A stretch of 64,000 nt of DNA from CAZWDL01 sp964632995 (GCA_964632995.1 CAZWDL010000002.1:62001-126000), one strand, 5' to 3'; shown: positions 8,435 to 17,475, numbered from the stretch's first letter. Numbers and translations: made by a program. The notes: generated by a model from the letters alone, not told the origin.

Positions 8435-8929
8435 TTATTGATTGTTTTTGTTGCGGTTATTTGTGCCGGGCCGTCCTTTCCGGCTCCGAATCCGCGGATG
8501 GTTCCACTCTTCCCGTTGTGCAAAATCAACGATTCGCCGCATCATGGCCACCATGGACAGAAAGACCAGGTAGCTCATCGTCACGACGATAAAAATCCAG
8601 CGATAGGATCCCGCCTCACCGATGGTCATGGAGGAGAACAGCCAGGCGATTAATCCTGAGGCTACCGCCAGTCCCATAAAACTGTAAACCGACTTCCCCC
8701 AGTATCTCATCATATTATCAGCTGAGAGAGAAAACAGGCTGTTAAACAAGGCGAAACAAAGCATGAAGACCGCCGCCGTCATCCAGGGAAAGCGGGCGGG
8801 CACTTCGATAATTCCGGAGAAATTGATCAGTTTAGCGCCCAGAATTACTCCCAGGGCCGCGCCCAGAGTGACTACGGCCTGGAGAAAAGGATTGTAAGCC
8901 TTGGCAATAAAATTGGATGGTGACTGCAT
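8435..8929 (-). CDS. Hypothetical membrane protein, four predicted TM segments
   Basis: A 164-residue protein with four hydrophobic segments at about 15-36, 45-68, 80-98 and 108-128, then a basic, Asn/Arg-rich cytoplasmic-looking tail (RIRSRKGRPGTNNRNKNNQ). The opening residues MQSPSNFIAKAYNP precede the first helix. I recognise no family. It lies immediately upstream of msrB on the same strand with an 11-base gap, so a link to repair of oxidised envelope proteins is possible, but the pairing could be only positional. MsrP/MsrQ-type haem His residues are not obvious. Confidence 0.75.
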   Translation of the reverse strand: MQSPSNFIAKAYNPFLQAVVTLGAALGVILGAKLINFSGIIEVPARFPWMTAAVFMLCFALFNSLFSLSADNMMRYWGKSVYSFMGLAVASGLIAWLFSSMTIGEAGSYRWIFIVVTMSYLVFLSMVAMMRRIVDFAQREEWNHPRIRSRKGRPGTNNRNKNNQ

Positions 8930-9143
8930 AATAATCAGTATGATAAAGCCCTAATCAAATCCTTTCCAAAAGTTTATCCGAATTCATCCGGCAAATACTT
9001 AGGAAAATCACTTTTAGGAGGTCTCCAATAATGGAAAATAAATTTATGGTAAAATATATACAGTGTAAACCGGGAAAAAGGCCAAGTGTTGAGGAAAGCA
9101 GGTAAAAAAGTACCTGCTTCACGAAAGATGGTTCTACTCCAGC

Positions 9144-10469
9144 TTACAAGGCCGTATCTGATACCAATTCTCCGAACAAATCGTATTCCGTGGCGTCATT
9201 GATGTGTACCGTGGCAAAATCTCCAATGCGCACGTAATTATGCGCTGCCGGCAGCAGTACTTCATTATCCACCTCCGGACTGTCGTACTCCGTACGGCCG
9301 ACAAAAAAGCCGCCCTCTTTGCGATCGAAGAGCACGGGTAGGGTTTGCCCGATCAGCTGTTGATTTTTCTCCCAGGAAATAAGCTGCTGGGCTTTCATTA
9401 CCCGGTTGGCTCTTTCGGCTTTCACCTCCTCGGGCACATCATCCGGTAAGTCGTAGGCCAGCGTATTCTCTTCGTGGGAATACTGGAATACACCGAGCCG
9501 ATCGAAGCGCATTTCTTCGATAAAATCGATCATTTCCGTCACATCCTCCTCCGTTTCTCCCGGGAATCCTACCAACATGGTGGTGCGCAGCGCCAGATTG
9601 GGCACCCGTTTGCGGGCGATTGCTACCAGTTTCCTGGTCTCTTCTCTGGTAATTTGCCGGCGCATCCGTTTTAGAACCCGGTCAGAGGCGTGCTGAAGGG
9701 GCATATCGAGATAGTTGCAAATTTCCGGCCGCTCGGCCATCACCTCAAAAATTTCCGTTGGAAACTTGCTGGGATAAGCATAGTGAAGGCGAATCCATTC
9801 GATCCCCTCCACATCGGCCAGTGCGTGGAGCAGCTTTGGTAAGGCGCGCTCCTTGTAGAGGTCCAGCCCGTAATAGGTGAGTTCCTGGGCGATTAGCATC
9901 AGCTCCTTAACGCCGTGGCGGGCCAGGTTTTGCGCCTCCTTGACCAGTTGTTCAACCGGCTGGGAAACGTGTTTGCCGCGCATAAGCGGTATCGCGCAAA
10001 AGGCGCAGGTACGGTTGCATCCTTCCGAAATTTTGAGATAGGCATAGTGTTGAGGGGTGGTGATCAGACGCTCGCCGATCAACTCGTGTTTGTAATCTGC
10101 ATTCAGCTTGGCGAGCAGTCCAGGCAATTCCAGGGTGCCAAAGTAAGCATCGACCTCGGGAATCTCTTTTTCCAGATCTTCCTTATATCGTTGTGAGAGA
10201 CAGCCCGTAACGTAGAGTTTATCGATCCCTCCTTCTTTCTTTACCTCCGCATACTGTAGAATGGTGTCAATGGATTCCTGCTTGGCCAGATCGATAAACC
10301 CACAGGTATTGACGATAATGATATTGGCATCTTCGTCATTGCTGTCGTGCACCACCTCGTAGTCGTTCCCGCGAAGCTGGGTGATGATATTCTCCGAATC
10401 GACCAGGTTTTTGGAACAACCCAGCGTAATCACATTGACTTTATCTTGCTTAATTGTCTTTGTCTTCAT
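9144..10469 (-). CDS. rimO: Ribosomal protein uS12 methylthiotransferase
   Basis: A 441-residue radical-SAM methylthiotransferase that adds a methylthio group to an Asp of ribosomal protein S12. The N-terminal UPF0004 domain has its three cluster cysteines in LGCSKNLVDSE, NTCGFID and VTGCLSQR. The radical-SAM CxxxCxxC is EGCNRTCAFCAIP (about residues 148-160). A TRAM domain closes the protein (about 375-436, RTEYDSPEVDNEVLL). RimO rather than MiaB is favoured by GCSKNLVDSE and by the CAIPLMRGKHVSQP block. A TATCTTTG box at 10498-10505 on the same strand is a likely promoter. Monocistronic. Confidence 0.96.
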   Translation of the reverse strand: MKTKTIKQDKVNVITLGCSKNLVDSENIITQLRGNDYEVVHDSNDEDANIIIVNTCGFIDLAKQESIDTILQYAEVKKEGGIDKLYVTGCLSQRYKEDLEKEIPEVDAYFGTLELPGLLAKLNADYKHELIGERLITTPQHYAYLKISEGCNRTCAFCAIPLMRGKHVSQPVEQLVKEAQNLARHGVKELMLIAQELTYYGLDLYKERALPKLLHALADVEGIEWIRLHYAYPSKFPTEIFEVMAERPEICNYLDMPLQHASDRVLKRMRRQITREETRKLVAIARKRVPNLALRTTMLVGFPGETEEDVTEMIDFIEEMRFDRLGVFQYSHEENTLAYDLPDDVPEEVKAERANRVMKAQQLISWEKNQQLIGQTLPVLFDRKEGGFFVGRTEYDSPEVDNEVLLPAAHNYVRIGDFATVHINDATEYDLFGELVSDTAL

Positions 10470-10497
10470 AAAAATTTAGCTCCTCGATTCAAGTTCG

Positions 10498-10505
10498 CAA
10501 AGATA
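10498..10505 (-). promoter_or_regulatory. Predicted -7 element for rimO
   Basis: Read on the minus strand the bases are TATCTTTG, an exact TAnnTTTG match, 29 bases upstream of the rimO ATG. No well-placed -33 TTG was found. Confidence 0.45.
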
Positions 10506-10770
10506 CAATTTTAACAGGCAAATACAGACCCGCCCGCTCAGGGCCCGGCTTAAGACACCTTAGAAAGCGCCTGGGCTTTTGCCGTATCTTTTTCAAAAAC
10601 AGAAAGGACGAAGGATAGTTCCCAAAACCAAGAACCGGATATTGAAATACGTTGTTAATATGCTACCATTCAACAAGAACAGTCTTACTAATCAAATCTT
10701 ATTTAGTTAATTTTAAAGAGCCGTACTCTTGGGTAGGGCTCTTTTTAGGTCAACTCATGAATAACCCGGG
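10506..10770. other. Intergenic region upstream of rimO
   Basis: No gene found. Besides the rimO promoter it holds a hairpin near its distal end (10715-10744) and a short CCCGGGTTA sequence (10766-10774) that crosses into the end of the next gene. Confidence 0.5.
10715..10748. terminator. Rho-independent terminator
   Basis: AAAGAGCC (10715-10722) pairs with GGCTCTTT (10737-10744) around a 14-base loop, with T/A runs on both flanks. It sits about 25 bases after the stop of the minus-strand lipoprotein gene at 10771 and probably ends it. Confidence 0.65.
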
Positions 10771-11655
10771 TTAAGGCCGGGCAGGCCTTTCCCGACGGGG
10801 TAGTTTGATACGCCGGGCTTTTTGCCGGAAAAGAACGGTTCGCTCTGAAGCCAGCAGAACCCTTGCTGGGTCGACAAAATCAATCGCCTCGTACTGGGTA
10901 GGCGCCAAGCCCTTGGGTACCCTGATTTTTTGCATTGTTCCTTGCAGGAAGCGGCCATCCGGATAAGCTTCCAGCAGGAAAACGGAGGTTCGGGTAAGAG
11001 GAATGAAACCGAAAAGAGGCTTGAACCAATAAGCTACCAGGACCACTGCCTGTCCGTCGGGACTGATCGCCGCACCCGTAACAACGCGCTTTTTCAGGTA
11101 AACGCTATCCCGCAGTTCAGCCGTGTACCCGCCAGGCGCTGCGGGAAGCACGTAGTGTTTGGTATAGTCATTACCGTATTGCAGTCTGTTTTTGGAAAAG
11201 AGATGCAAGCTATCCCGGTACCAGAAGAAAGCTTCCATATCAAAATTCGCCGCCTCGGGCGGCGGCGGAAAACGTTCCTGATCCGGATAGCTAAACAAAA
11301 TAGAGTCTATCGCGCCGGAGCCCAGATGGTAACGATATATGCGAAGGTCGCGCCGGGCATTGGCATTATTGCCAAAGTCGCCGATATAGAGATGCCCCTG
11401 CTCATCGAAGGCCAGGGCCTCCCAATCGCGGTTGCGAATCTGCGCCAGGTGGATATCCTCCAGCAGATTGCCCTCCAGGTCGGTACGGTACAGACGGGGC
11501 TCGTGGCCGCTGTCATTATGCCACCACAGGCTGTCAGCTCCTCCGTAATAAAAACCGGAAACCTCATTGAGTGCATCCGGAAGCGGAATTTTCCTGGGAA
11601 TACGTTCCCGGCTGCAGGCCAAAATAAGCGGAAAAAGCAGTAACAAATATCGCAT
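10771..11655 (-). CDS. Predicted lipoprotein with beta-propeller-like repeats, unknown function
   Basis: A 294-residue protein with a short signal peptide and lipobox (LILAC, Cys about residue 14). The rest is rich in short beta-strand units with regular spacing, such as EVSGFYYGGADSLWWHNDSG, WEALAFDEQGHLYIGDFGNN and VVTGAAISPDGQAVVLVAYW, the pattern of a propeller that is often seen in surface sensors or lactonase-like proteins. The family cannot be named with confidence. An unusually Arg-rich tail (LPRRERPARP) ends it. It is divergent from the beta-barrel gene at 11737, sharing an 81-base promoter region. Confidence 0.75.
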   Translation of the reverse strand: MRYLLLLFPLILACSRERIPRKIPLPDALNEVSGFYYGGADSLWWHNDSGHEPRLYRTDLEGNLLEDIHLAQIRNRDWEALAFDEQGHLYIGDFGNNANARRDLRIYRYHLGSGAIDSILFSYPDQERFPPPPEAANFDMEAFFWYRDSLHLFSKNRLQYGNDYTKHYVLPAAPGGYTAELRDSVYLKKRVVTGAAISPDGQAVVLVAYWFKPLFGFIPLTRTSVFLLEAYPDGRFLQGTMQKIRVPKGLAPTQYEAIDFVDPARVLLASERTVLFRQKARRIKLPRRERPARP

Positions 11656-11704
11656 ACAAAGATTTTTTCACGTTTAAGTAGAATGATTCCCGGTTCGAAT
11701 AGAA

Positions 11705-11712
11705 TACCTTTG
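11705..11712 (+). promoter_or_regulatory. Predicted -7 element for the beta-barrel gene at 11737
   Basis: TACCTTTG, an exact TAnnTTTG match, 24 bases before the ATG. The -33 part is not clear. Confidence 0.5.
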
Positions 11713-11736
11713 TAAAAACCACAAAACTGCAAAAAT

Positions 11737-12414
11737 ATGCTGAGGAAATACCTGCTTCTCTTTCATTTCGTTCTCATTACTTTCGCGCTGCAGGCCCAGT
11801 TTGGCATCAACGCCAGTTACCGGATTAACGATATGCCAGAGTTGATCGGAACTGATATCAACAATCCGGCGCAGGAAGAAAACCTGCTGGAAAGTGGGTT
11901 CAACCTGGGGCTAGATTACTGGATCCCCTTGAGTAACATCCGTATTGAACTCCTTCCTGAACTTAACTACGGCCGTTACACGCGTACTTTTGAATCACAG
12001 TCTACGCTAAAAGCTCAGTTTTTTAACTTCTTCTTCAATGTCAACTTTTACCTTTTCGACTTAATGGGCGATTGCGATTGCCCTACCTTCTCCAAACAAG
12101 GCTCTCCCCTCAGCAAGGGATTCTTCGCTCAAATTTCACCCGGTTTTAGTTTCGTCGATACCGCAATTAAAGAGACCGATGAATCCGCCGGTGATTGGGG
12201 GTTCAATCTCGGCGCCGGCATAGGGATGGATATAGGTTTATCAGACCTGATTACGCTTACCCCGATGGCCGGCGTTCGCTATTACCCCAATACCAAATTT
12301 GCAGGCATGTACCTGGTCGAAGATGGTTCTTCCGGCGGCAGCAAACTGGACAACCAGTTCGATATTCTGCAATGGCATGCCGGGTTGCGCCTGGGCTTCC
12401 GCCTGGATCAGTGA
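11737..12414 (+). CDS. Outer-membrane beta-barrel protein (PorT/OmpW-like size)
   Basis: A 225-residue protein with a signal peptide cut after ALQAQ (about residue 21). The mature part alternates hydrophobic and polar residues in strands (FGINASYRI, FNLGLDYWI, IRIELLPELNYGRY, FFFNVNFYLF, AGVRYYPN) and ends HAGLRLGFRLDQ, near an aromatic C-terminus as in outer-membrane barrels. One pair of close cysteines (GDCDCP, about 109-113) may form a disulfide in a loop. It is a single gene with its own promoter and a terminator about 130 bases downstream. Confidence 0.8.
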   Translation: MLRKYLLLFHFVLITFALQAQFGINASYRINDMPELIGTDINNPAQEENLLESGFNLGLDYWIPLSNIRIELLPELNYGRYTRTFESQSTLKAQFFNFFFNVNFYLFDLMGDCDCPTFSKQGSPLSKGFFAQISPGFSFVDTAIKETDESAGDWGFNLGAGIGMDIGLSDLITLTPMAGVRYYPNTKFAGMYLVEDGSSGGSKLDNQFDILQWHAGLRLGFRLDQ

Positions 12415-12544
12415 TACAGGAGGCTCATCAAAAAAGAGGTGATTTACGTCTTCGTGGAATCCCTTCGAATAACCTTACTGGTAATCCTCGTATATCCGGC
12501 GAACGGAAAAGAGGCGATGAGTAACGCGAAAAGAGCTACGATCG

Positions 12545-12574
12545 GGGCCGTTTTCCAAAAAGCGGCCTTTTTTT
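12545..12574 (+). terminator. Rho-independent terminator
   Basis: GGGCCGTTTT and AAAAAGCGGCC form a stem with a small bulge, followed by a run of seven T (12568-12574). It is about 130 bases after the barrel gene at 11737-12414 and before the ilvD promoter. Confidence 0.8.
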
Positions 12575-12718
12575 GTTGCCGCCGGCCGTTTTCCTCATTG
12601 TTAGCTCGTAGGAAAAATGGTCATATCTAACTGAAAATCAATTATTTGACGCTAAAAACAACCTACTTAAATTCGTAAGAGAGTACAATTTTGTTCTGTC
12701 ATTCCGGGTTAGCTCGAT

Positions 12719-12726
12719 TACCTTTG
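12719..12726 (+). promoter_or_regulatory. Predicted -7 element for the ilvDBN operon
   Basis: TACCTTTG fits TAnnTTTG. The predicted start of transcription near 12732 lies after an alternative upstream start codon at 12691 and before the ATG at 12775, so it favours the shorter ilvD. Confidence 0.55.
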
Positions 12727-12774
12727 ACCACTCCACTCGTTAAAACAAGACGAAAAATACAGGTAAAAACACTC

Positions 12775-14454
12775 ATGCAGGAACTAAATCGATACAGCAG
12801 ACGGCTGACACAGGACGAAACCCAGCCGGCGGCTCAAGCCATGCTCTACGGCATAGGCTTGACAGATGAGGATATGAATAAGGCCCAGATCGGTATTGTG
12901 AGCACCGGATGGGAAGGCAACACTTGTAACATGCACCTGAATGGCTTAGCCCGGCAGGTCAAAGAAGGTGTTCAGGCCAATGAACTTATCGGTCTCATTT
13001 TTCATACTATCGGAGTCAGCGACGGCATGTCCATGGGTACTTCCGGCATGCGTTACAGCCTTCCCTCCCGCGATATCATTGCGGATTCCATCGAAACCGT
13101 GGTTTCGGCTCAGTGGTACGATGGCGTAATTGCTGTCACAGGTTGCGACAAGAACATGCCCGGCGCCATGATGGCCCTGGGCCGGCTCAACCGGCCGGCG
13201 ATTCTGGTATACGGCGGTACCATAAGCCCGGGATGCTACGCTGACAAAAAGCTGGACATCGTTTCCGCTTTCGAAGCCCTGGGACAGAAAATTGCCGGTA
13301 AGATCGACGAAAAAGATTTCCGGGGTGTCATCAAAAACGCCTGCCCCGGCCCTGGCGCCTGCGGCGGGATGTATACTGCCAACACAATGGCTTCTGCCAT
13401 AGAAGCAATGGGGATGAGCCTGCCTTACAATTCGAGTATTCCGGCTAACTCCGCCGACAAAGCGGAGGAGAGCCGGCGCACCGGCGGCGCCATGCGCACC
13501 TTGCTGGAAAAGAATATTCTCCCAAGAGATATCATGACCCGGGAGGCTTTTGAAAATGCCCTGACCCTGATCACGGTGCTCGGCGGCTCTACCAACGCCG
13601 TGCTGCATCTGATCGCCATGGCCAAATCCGTAGGGGTTCCGCTGAGCCTGGATGACTTCCAACGTATCAGCGACAAAACCCCCTTTCTGGCCGACCTCAA
13701 ACCCAGCGGCCGCTATGTGATGGAAGATCTTTACAACATCGGCGGCGTTCCTGCTGTCATGAAATTGTTGATCGAAGCAGGTTACCTGCACGGAGACTGC
13801 CTGACCGTGACCGGTAAGACCCTGGCGGAAAATCTGGCGGAGGTAGCGCCCCTAAAAGAAGGTCAGGATATTATTCGTCCCTTCGACCGGCCGGTCAAAA
13901 GCAGCGGCCACCTGCAAATTCTCTATGGCAACCTGGCCGAGCAGGGTGCTGTGGCGAAAATTACCGGCAAGGAAGGAGAAATTTTCCAGGGCCGGGCCCG
14001 TGTTTTCGACAGCGAAGACGACGCCAACACGGCCATCAGCCAGAAGCAAATTGAAGCGGGCGATGTGATCGTCATCCGGTATTGCGGGCCTAAAGGCGCG
14101 CCGGGTATGCCCGAAATGCTCAAGCCCACCAGCGCCATCATGGGTGAAGGACTGGGCGATAAAGTAGCGCTGATCACCGACGGCCGCTTCTCGGGCGGCA
14201 CCCACGGCTTTGTGGTAGGGCATATCACCCCGGAAGCCCAGGTAGGCGGTCTCATCGGCCTGCTCCGCAACGGAGATGAAATCGTTATCGACGCCGTCAA
14301 CAATTTACTGGAAGCAAAACTTTCCAGCGATGAGATCGAACAGCGCCGGGCAGGCTGGCAGACGCCTCCGCTAAGAGCGGAAAACGGTCTGCTGAGGAAG
14401 TATGCTCGCACCGTATCATCAGCCAGTGAAGGCTGTGTAACGGATGAGGAGTAG
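12775..14454 (+). CDS. ilvD: Dihydroxy-acid dehydratase
   Basis: A 559-residue IlvD that dehydrates dihydroxy-isovalerate and dihydroxy-methylvalerate in valine and isoleucine synthesis. Iron-sulfur cluster cysteines are seen in VTGCDKNMPGAMM and CPGPGACGGMYTANTMA, with another in the N-terminal EGNTCNMHL. The C-terminal substrate region GRFSGGTHGFVVGHITPEAQ is intact. The frame is open 28 codons further up, to 12691, but the conserved N-terminus (MQELNRYSRRLTQD) and the promoter both point to the ATG at 12775. First gene of ilvD-ilvB-ilvN; the gap to ilvB is 161 bases. Confidence 0.96.
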   Translation: MQELNRYSRRLTQDETQPAAQAMLYGIGLTDEDMNKAQIGIVSTGWEGNTCNMHLNGLARQVKEGVQANELIGLIFHTIGVSDGMSMGTSGMRYSLPSRDIIADSIETVVSAQWYDGVIAVTGCDKNMPGAMMALGRLNRPAILVYGGTISPGCYADKKLDIVSAFEALGQKIAGKIDEKDFRGVIKNACPGPGACGGMYTANTMASAIEAMGMSLPYNSSIPANSADKAEESRRTGGAMRTLLEKNILPRDIMTREAFENALTLITVLGGSTNAVLHLIAMAKSVGVPLSLDDFQRISDKTPFLADLKPSGRYVMEDLYNIGGVPAVMKLLIEAGYLHGDCLTVTGKTLAENLAEVAPLKEGQDIIRPFDRPVKSSGHLQILYGNLAEQGAVAKITGKEGEIFQGRARVFDSEDDANTAISQKQIEAGDVIVIRYCGPKGAPGMPEMLKPTSAIMGEGLGDKVALITDGRFSGGTHGFVVGHITPEAQVGGLIGLLRNGDEIVIDAVNNLLEAKLSSDEIEQRRAGWQTPPLRAENGLLRKYARTVSSASEGCVTDEE

Positions 14455-14615
14455 CCAGGCTGTAACCCGGCAAAGCCCAGCCGACTGACTACTGTCGACT
14501 GCCTGCTCACAGCGGTTATGCCACAGGGCTTGCAAAACACTGATAGCAGTAATTAATAAAGCGAATAAAATCTTTACCGGGATCTTCCCGAAGCCATTAC
14601 AAAATTAGCTTACCC

Positions 14616-16370
14616 ATGAAACGTGATGACCATCAATCAGCTACAGCTACGGAACCACCAAAGTCAGCAGAAGTAAAAAAAGAGCATATTAAAGGAGCAG
14701 AAGCCGTTCTGCGCTGCCTGATTGAAGAAGGCGTGGATACCATTTTCGGCTATCCCGGCGGCGCCATCATGCCCGTATACGACGCCCTGTTCGACTATCA
14801 GGATAAATTGCAACACATCTTGCCGCGACACGAGCAGGGGGCCGTGCACGCCGCCGAAGGCTACGCCCGCGTGACGCGCCGCACGGGGGTATGCATGGCG
14901 ACATCCGGTCCCGGCGCTATGAACCTCATCACCGGACTTGGTGACGCCATGCTCGATTCCACCCCCCTGGTTTGTATAACCGGACAGGTATACTATAATC
15001 TCTTGGGCTCCGATGCCTTTCAGGAAACTGATGTAGTCAACTGTACCATGCCGGTAACCAAGTGGAATTACCAGATTACTCAGGCGTCGGAAATCCCGGA
15101 AGTATTTGCTAAAGCTTTCCAGATCGCTAACAGCGGTCGGCCCGGGCCGGTAGTGATTGACATTACCAAAAACGCACAGATGGAAATGCTGGACTTTCAC
15201 TACGAAGTCCGGCCCTTCATCCGCAGCTACCACCCGAAGCCGAAAGTGTCCGCAGAATCCTTGCGGGAAGCTGCCGCCCTGATCAACACCGCCGAACGCC
15301 CCATGATCCTCGCAGGCCATGGCATTCAAATCGCACACGCACAGAAGGTCTTCCGCCGCTTTGTCGAAAAAGCGGGAATTCCGCTGGCCTGTACTATTCA
15401 CGGCCTGTCTTCCATTCCCTCCGACCACCCCCTGCATATGGGCATGCTGGGCATGCACGGGAACTACGGCCCCAACATGAATCAGAATGAGTGCGACGTG
15501 CTCATTGCCATCGGCATGCGCTTCGACGACCGGGTGACGGGTAACCTCGATAAATATGCCAAACAGGCAAAGGTGGTTCACATCGAAATCGATCCCTCGG
15601 AAGTCAACAAAAATGTGTACGCCGAGGTGCCGCTCATCGGCGACGCCAAAGAAGTACTTGAACAACTCCTGCCTCTTATCGAGGAAAAAAAGCATCCGGA
15701 GTGGGCCGCTACTTTCCGGGCCTTCGATGAGGTGGAAAAGGATAAGGTTATACTCAAGGACCTCAGCCCCAGCGAAAAAGGACACATAAAAATGGGTATG
15801 GTGGTACGCCAGGTCAGTGACCAAACTGAAGGCATGGCTATCGTCGCCACCGATGTCGGCCAGCATCAGATGGCCGCCGCCCGGTACTACGTCTATCGCG
15901 GAACCAATCAATGGGTTTCCAGCGGCGGCGCCGGCACTATGGGCTACGGACTGCCCGCCGCTTTCGGCGCAAAACTTGCTCAGCCGGAACGCGAATGCGT
16001 TGCTTTTATCGGCGACGGAGGCTTTCAGATGACTATACAGGAACTGGGGATGTGCGCCCAGTGGAACGTCGGCGTGAAAATTGTTTTACTCGACAATAAC
16101 TACCTGGGCATGGTACGCCAGTGGCAGCAGCTGTTCTTCGACCGCCGCTACTCCTCTGTCGCTTTGAAGAACCCCGATTTCATCAAAATCGCGGAAGGAT
16201 TTGGCGTTCCCGGGAAAACTATCTCCCGGCCGGAAGAGCTGAATGAGGCCATCGCTGAAATGCTGGCCCACGAAGGCCCCTACCTGCTCCACGTCAAAGT
16301 GGAGATGGAAGAAAATATCTATCCCATGGTGCCTTCCGGCTGCGCCGTTAACGAAATTGTACTGGAGTAG
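14616..16370 (+). CDS. ilvB: Acetolactate synthase, large (catalytic) subunit
   Basis: A 584-residue thiamine-diphosphate enzyme that makes acetolactate or acetohydroxybutyrate from pyruvate. N-terminal block FGYPGGAIMPVYDAL and the catalytic Glu in RHEQGAVHAAEGYAR are intact, as are the Mg-ThDP motif GDGGFQMTIQEL and NNYLGMVRQWQ. The central FAD-binding region (GMLGMHGNYGPN) marks it as a biosynthetic, not catabolic, enzyme. A Lys/Glu-rich extension of about 25 residues precedes the conserved core (KKEHIKGAEAVL). It is followed after 91 bases by the regulatory subunit; that gap holds a large hairpin. Confidence 0.96.
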   Translation: MKRDDHQSATATEPPKSAEVKKEHIKGAEAVLRCLIEEGVDTIFGYPGGAIMPVYDALFDYQDKLQHILPRHEQGAVHAAEGYARVTRRTGVCMATSGPGAMNLITGLGDAMLDSTPLVCITGQVYYNLLGSDAFQETDVVNCTMPVTKWNYQITQASEIPEVFAKAFQIANSGRPGPVVIDITKNAQMEMLDFHYEVRPFIRSYHPKPKVSAESLREAAALINTAERPMILAGHGIQIAHAQKVFRRFVEKAGIPLACTIHGLSSIPSDHPLHMGMLGMHGNYGPNMNQNECDVLIAIGMRFDDRVTGNLDKYAKQAKVVHIEIDPSEVNKNVYAEVPLIGDAKEVLEQLLPLIEEKKHPEWAATFRAFDEVEKDKVILKDLSPSEKGHIKMGMVVRQVSDQTEGMAIVATDVGQHQMAAARYYVYRGTNQWVSSGGAGTMGYGLPAAFGAKLAQPERECVAFIGDGGFQMTIQELGMCAQWNVGVKIVLLDNNYLGMVRQWQQLFFDRRYSSVALKNPDFIKIAEGFGVPGKTISRPEELNEAIAEMLAHEGPYLLHVKVEMEENIYPMVPSGCAVNEIVLE

Positions 16371-16376
16371 AATACA

Positions 16377-16441
16377 GGTAGAAGGTAGAGGGACGTCGAT
16401 CCTTTAAAAGTCTCATATCTCTCGTCTCTCTACCCTCTACC
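16377..16441 (+). repeat. Inverted repeat between ilvB and ilvN (19-bp arms, two mismatches)
   Basis: Bases 16377-16395 pair with 16423-16441 with 17 of 19 positions complementary, around a 27-base loop. It fills most of the 91-base gap between the two subunit genes. No T run follows, so it does not look like a simple terminator. It may shield an mRNA end or set the subunit ratio; it could also be a member of a dispersed purine/pyrimidine-rich repeat family. Confidence 0.7.
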
Positions 16442-16461
16442 AAAATTAAAACTTACCGCTC

Positions 16462-17004
16462 ATGTCTGATGAGATTAAAGAATTCACGATAACCGCCTTT
16501 ACCGAACACCAGATCGGCCTGCTATCCCGCGTCGTATCCATTTTTACACGGCGGCATATCAACGTCGAAAGCCTGACTACCTCCAAGTCTTCCAAGCCGG
16601 AAATCCACCGTTTTACCATCGTAGTGAAAACGCGGGAGGAAATGGTGCGCAAATTAATCGCCCAGCTGGAAAAGCAGATCGACGTCGTCAAAGCCTTCTA
16701 TTACGAGAACCACGAGATCGTCTATCAGGAGATCGCCCTGTACAAAGTCCCGACACACATTTTCTCCAACAGCGAACGCGTGGAACACCTCATCCGTGAT
16801 CACAACGCCCGCGTGCTCGTGATTGAACCGGAATACATCGTGATTGAAAAAACCGGCCACCCGGAAGAGACGGAAGCACTGCTCGACGAGCTCAAGCAAA
16901 TCGGTATCTACGAATTTGTTCGATCAGGACGCGTGGCCATCGTCAAACCTATGGAAATGTTAAACACCTACCTGCGCTCTCTGGAGTCCGAACAAACGAA
17001 TTGA
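16462..17004 (+). CDS. ilvN: Acetolactate synthase, small (regulatory) subunit
   Basis: A 180-residue subunit with an N-terminal ACT domain (about residues 5-85): ITAFTEHQIGLLSRVVSIFT and RRHINVESLTTSKS. The ACT domain normally binds valine for feedback control of the large subunit. The C-terminal part (VEPEYIVIEKTGHPEETEALL to IVKPMEML) is the usual second domain. Length lies within the IlvN/IlvH range. Last gene of the ilv group; unlike many Bacteroidota no ilvC follows, and the next gene is 470 bases away and unrelated. Confidence 0.93.
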   Translation: MSDEIKEFTITAFTEHQIGLLSRVVSIFTRRHINVESLTTSKSSKPEIHRFTIVVKTREEMVRKLIAQLEKQIDVVKAFYYENHEIVYQEIALYKVPTHIFSNSERVEHLIRDHNARVLVIEPEYIVIEKTGHPEETEALLDELKQIGIYEFVRSGRVAIVKPMEMLNTYLRSLESEQTN

Positions 17005-17475
17005 AAATCAACTTACCGGATGTTTACCCCGTGGAATAGTTGCTTTGTGAATTCCACAGAGCTGCGTACTCAACCTGGTCTTTCTTAGTCCGGCCGATTG
17101 CCGACTGCTGACTGAGTTGTGGGCCATTATACTGCTTAATTTATCCCTCCCTGATAATTTTTTCCCTTCTTACTGCCCCGGGAAATCAATTCGAATAGTA
17201 TATTAGCTGCGCTTATTGATCACTTTTCAAAACAAAGTGATTACTGATCACCTCGAAACTCCGTAAGATTCCGATGGGCATCCAGGACGCACAGATGCCT
17301 ATCATTTTCTCCAGCACCCACTCGAATTAAAAAATACTGATGCTTCTTTTGTAACGGTTTACCGGCTGACAGAAGGGAGCGCTCCGTTTTTCTGCATGTG
17401 ACGTTTTGCACAGCTGCAGACTTTAACCCGGAAATTCACAAAGAATTTTTTACTATAACTCAATAATCAATCAAG
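17005..17475. other. 470-base intergenic region downstream of ilvN
   Basis: No supported gene. Three features are seen: a GATTGCCGACTGCTGACTG repeat tract (about 17096-17114), a hairpin (17219-17226 with 17234-17241, ATCACTTT/AAAGTGAT), and a copy of the CCCGG-AATTC/GAATT element at 17427-17447. The hairpin plus flanks could be an operator or terminator; there is no T run. Confidence 0.55.

Larger units (their letters stand above)
12415..12774. other. 360-base region between the barrel gene and ilvD
   Basis: No supported gene. It contains a rho-independent terminator at 12545-12574 and the ilvD promoter region at 12719-12726; between the two (12605-12680) it is AT-rich. Confidence 0.6.

Noticed and set aside
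12439..12630. 63-residue frame across the terminator at 12545-12574
   Set aside because: Runs through a clear terminator and has no signal or homology I can see.
12691..12774. Possible leader peptide or longer N-terminus for ilvD
   Set aside because: The promoter box at 12719-12726 lies within it, and no run of Ile/Val/Leu codons is seen as in an attenuator.
14664..15911. 415-residue open frame on the minus strand under ilvB
   Set aside because: Antisense shadow of ilvB; His/Val-rich composition with no family features.
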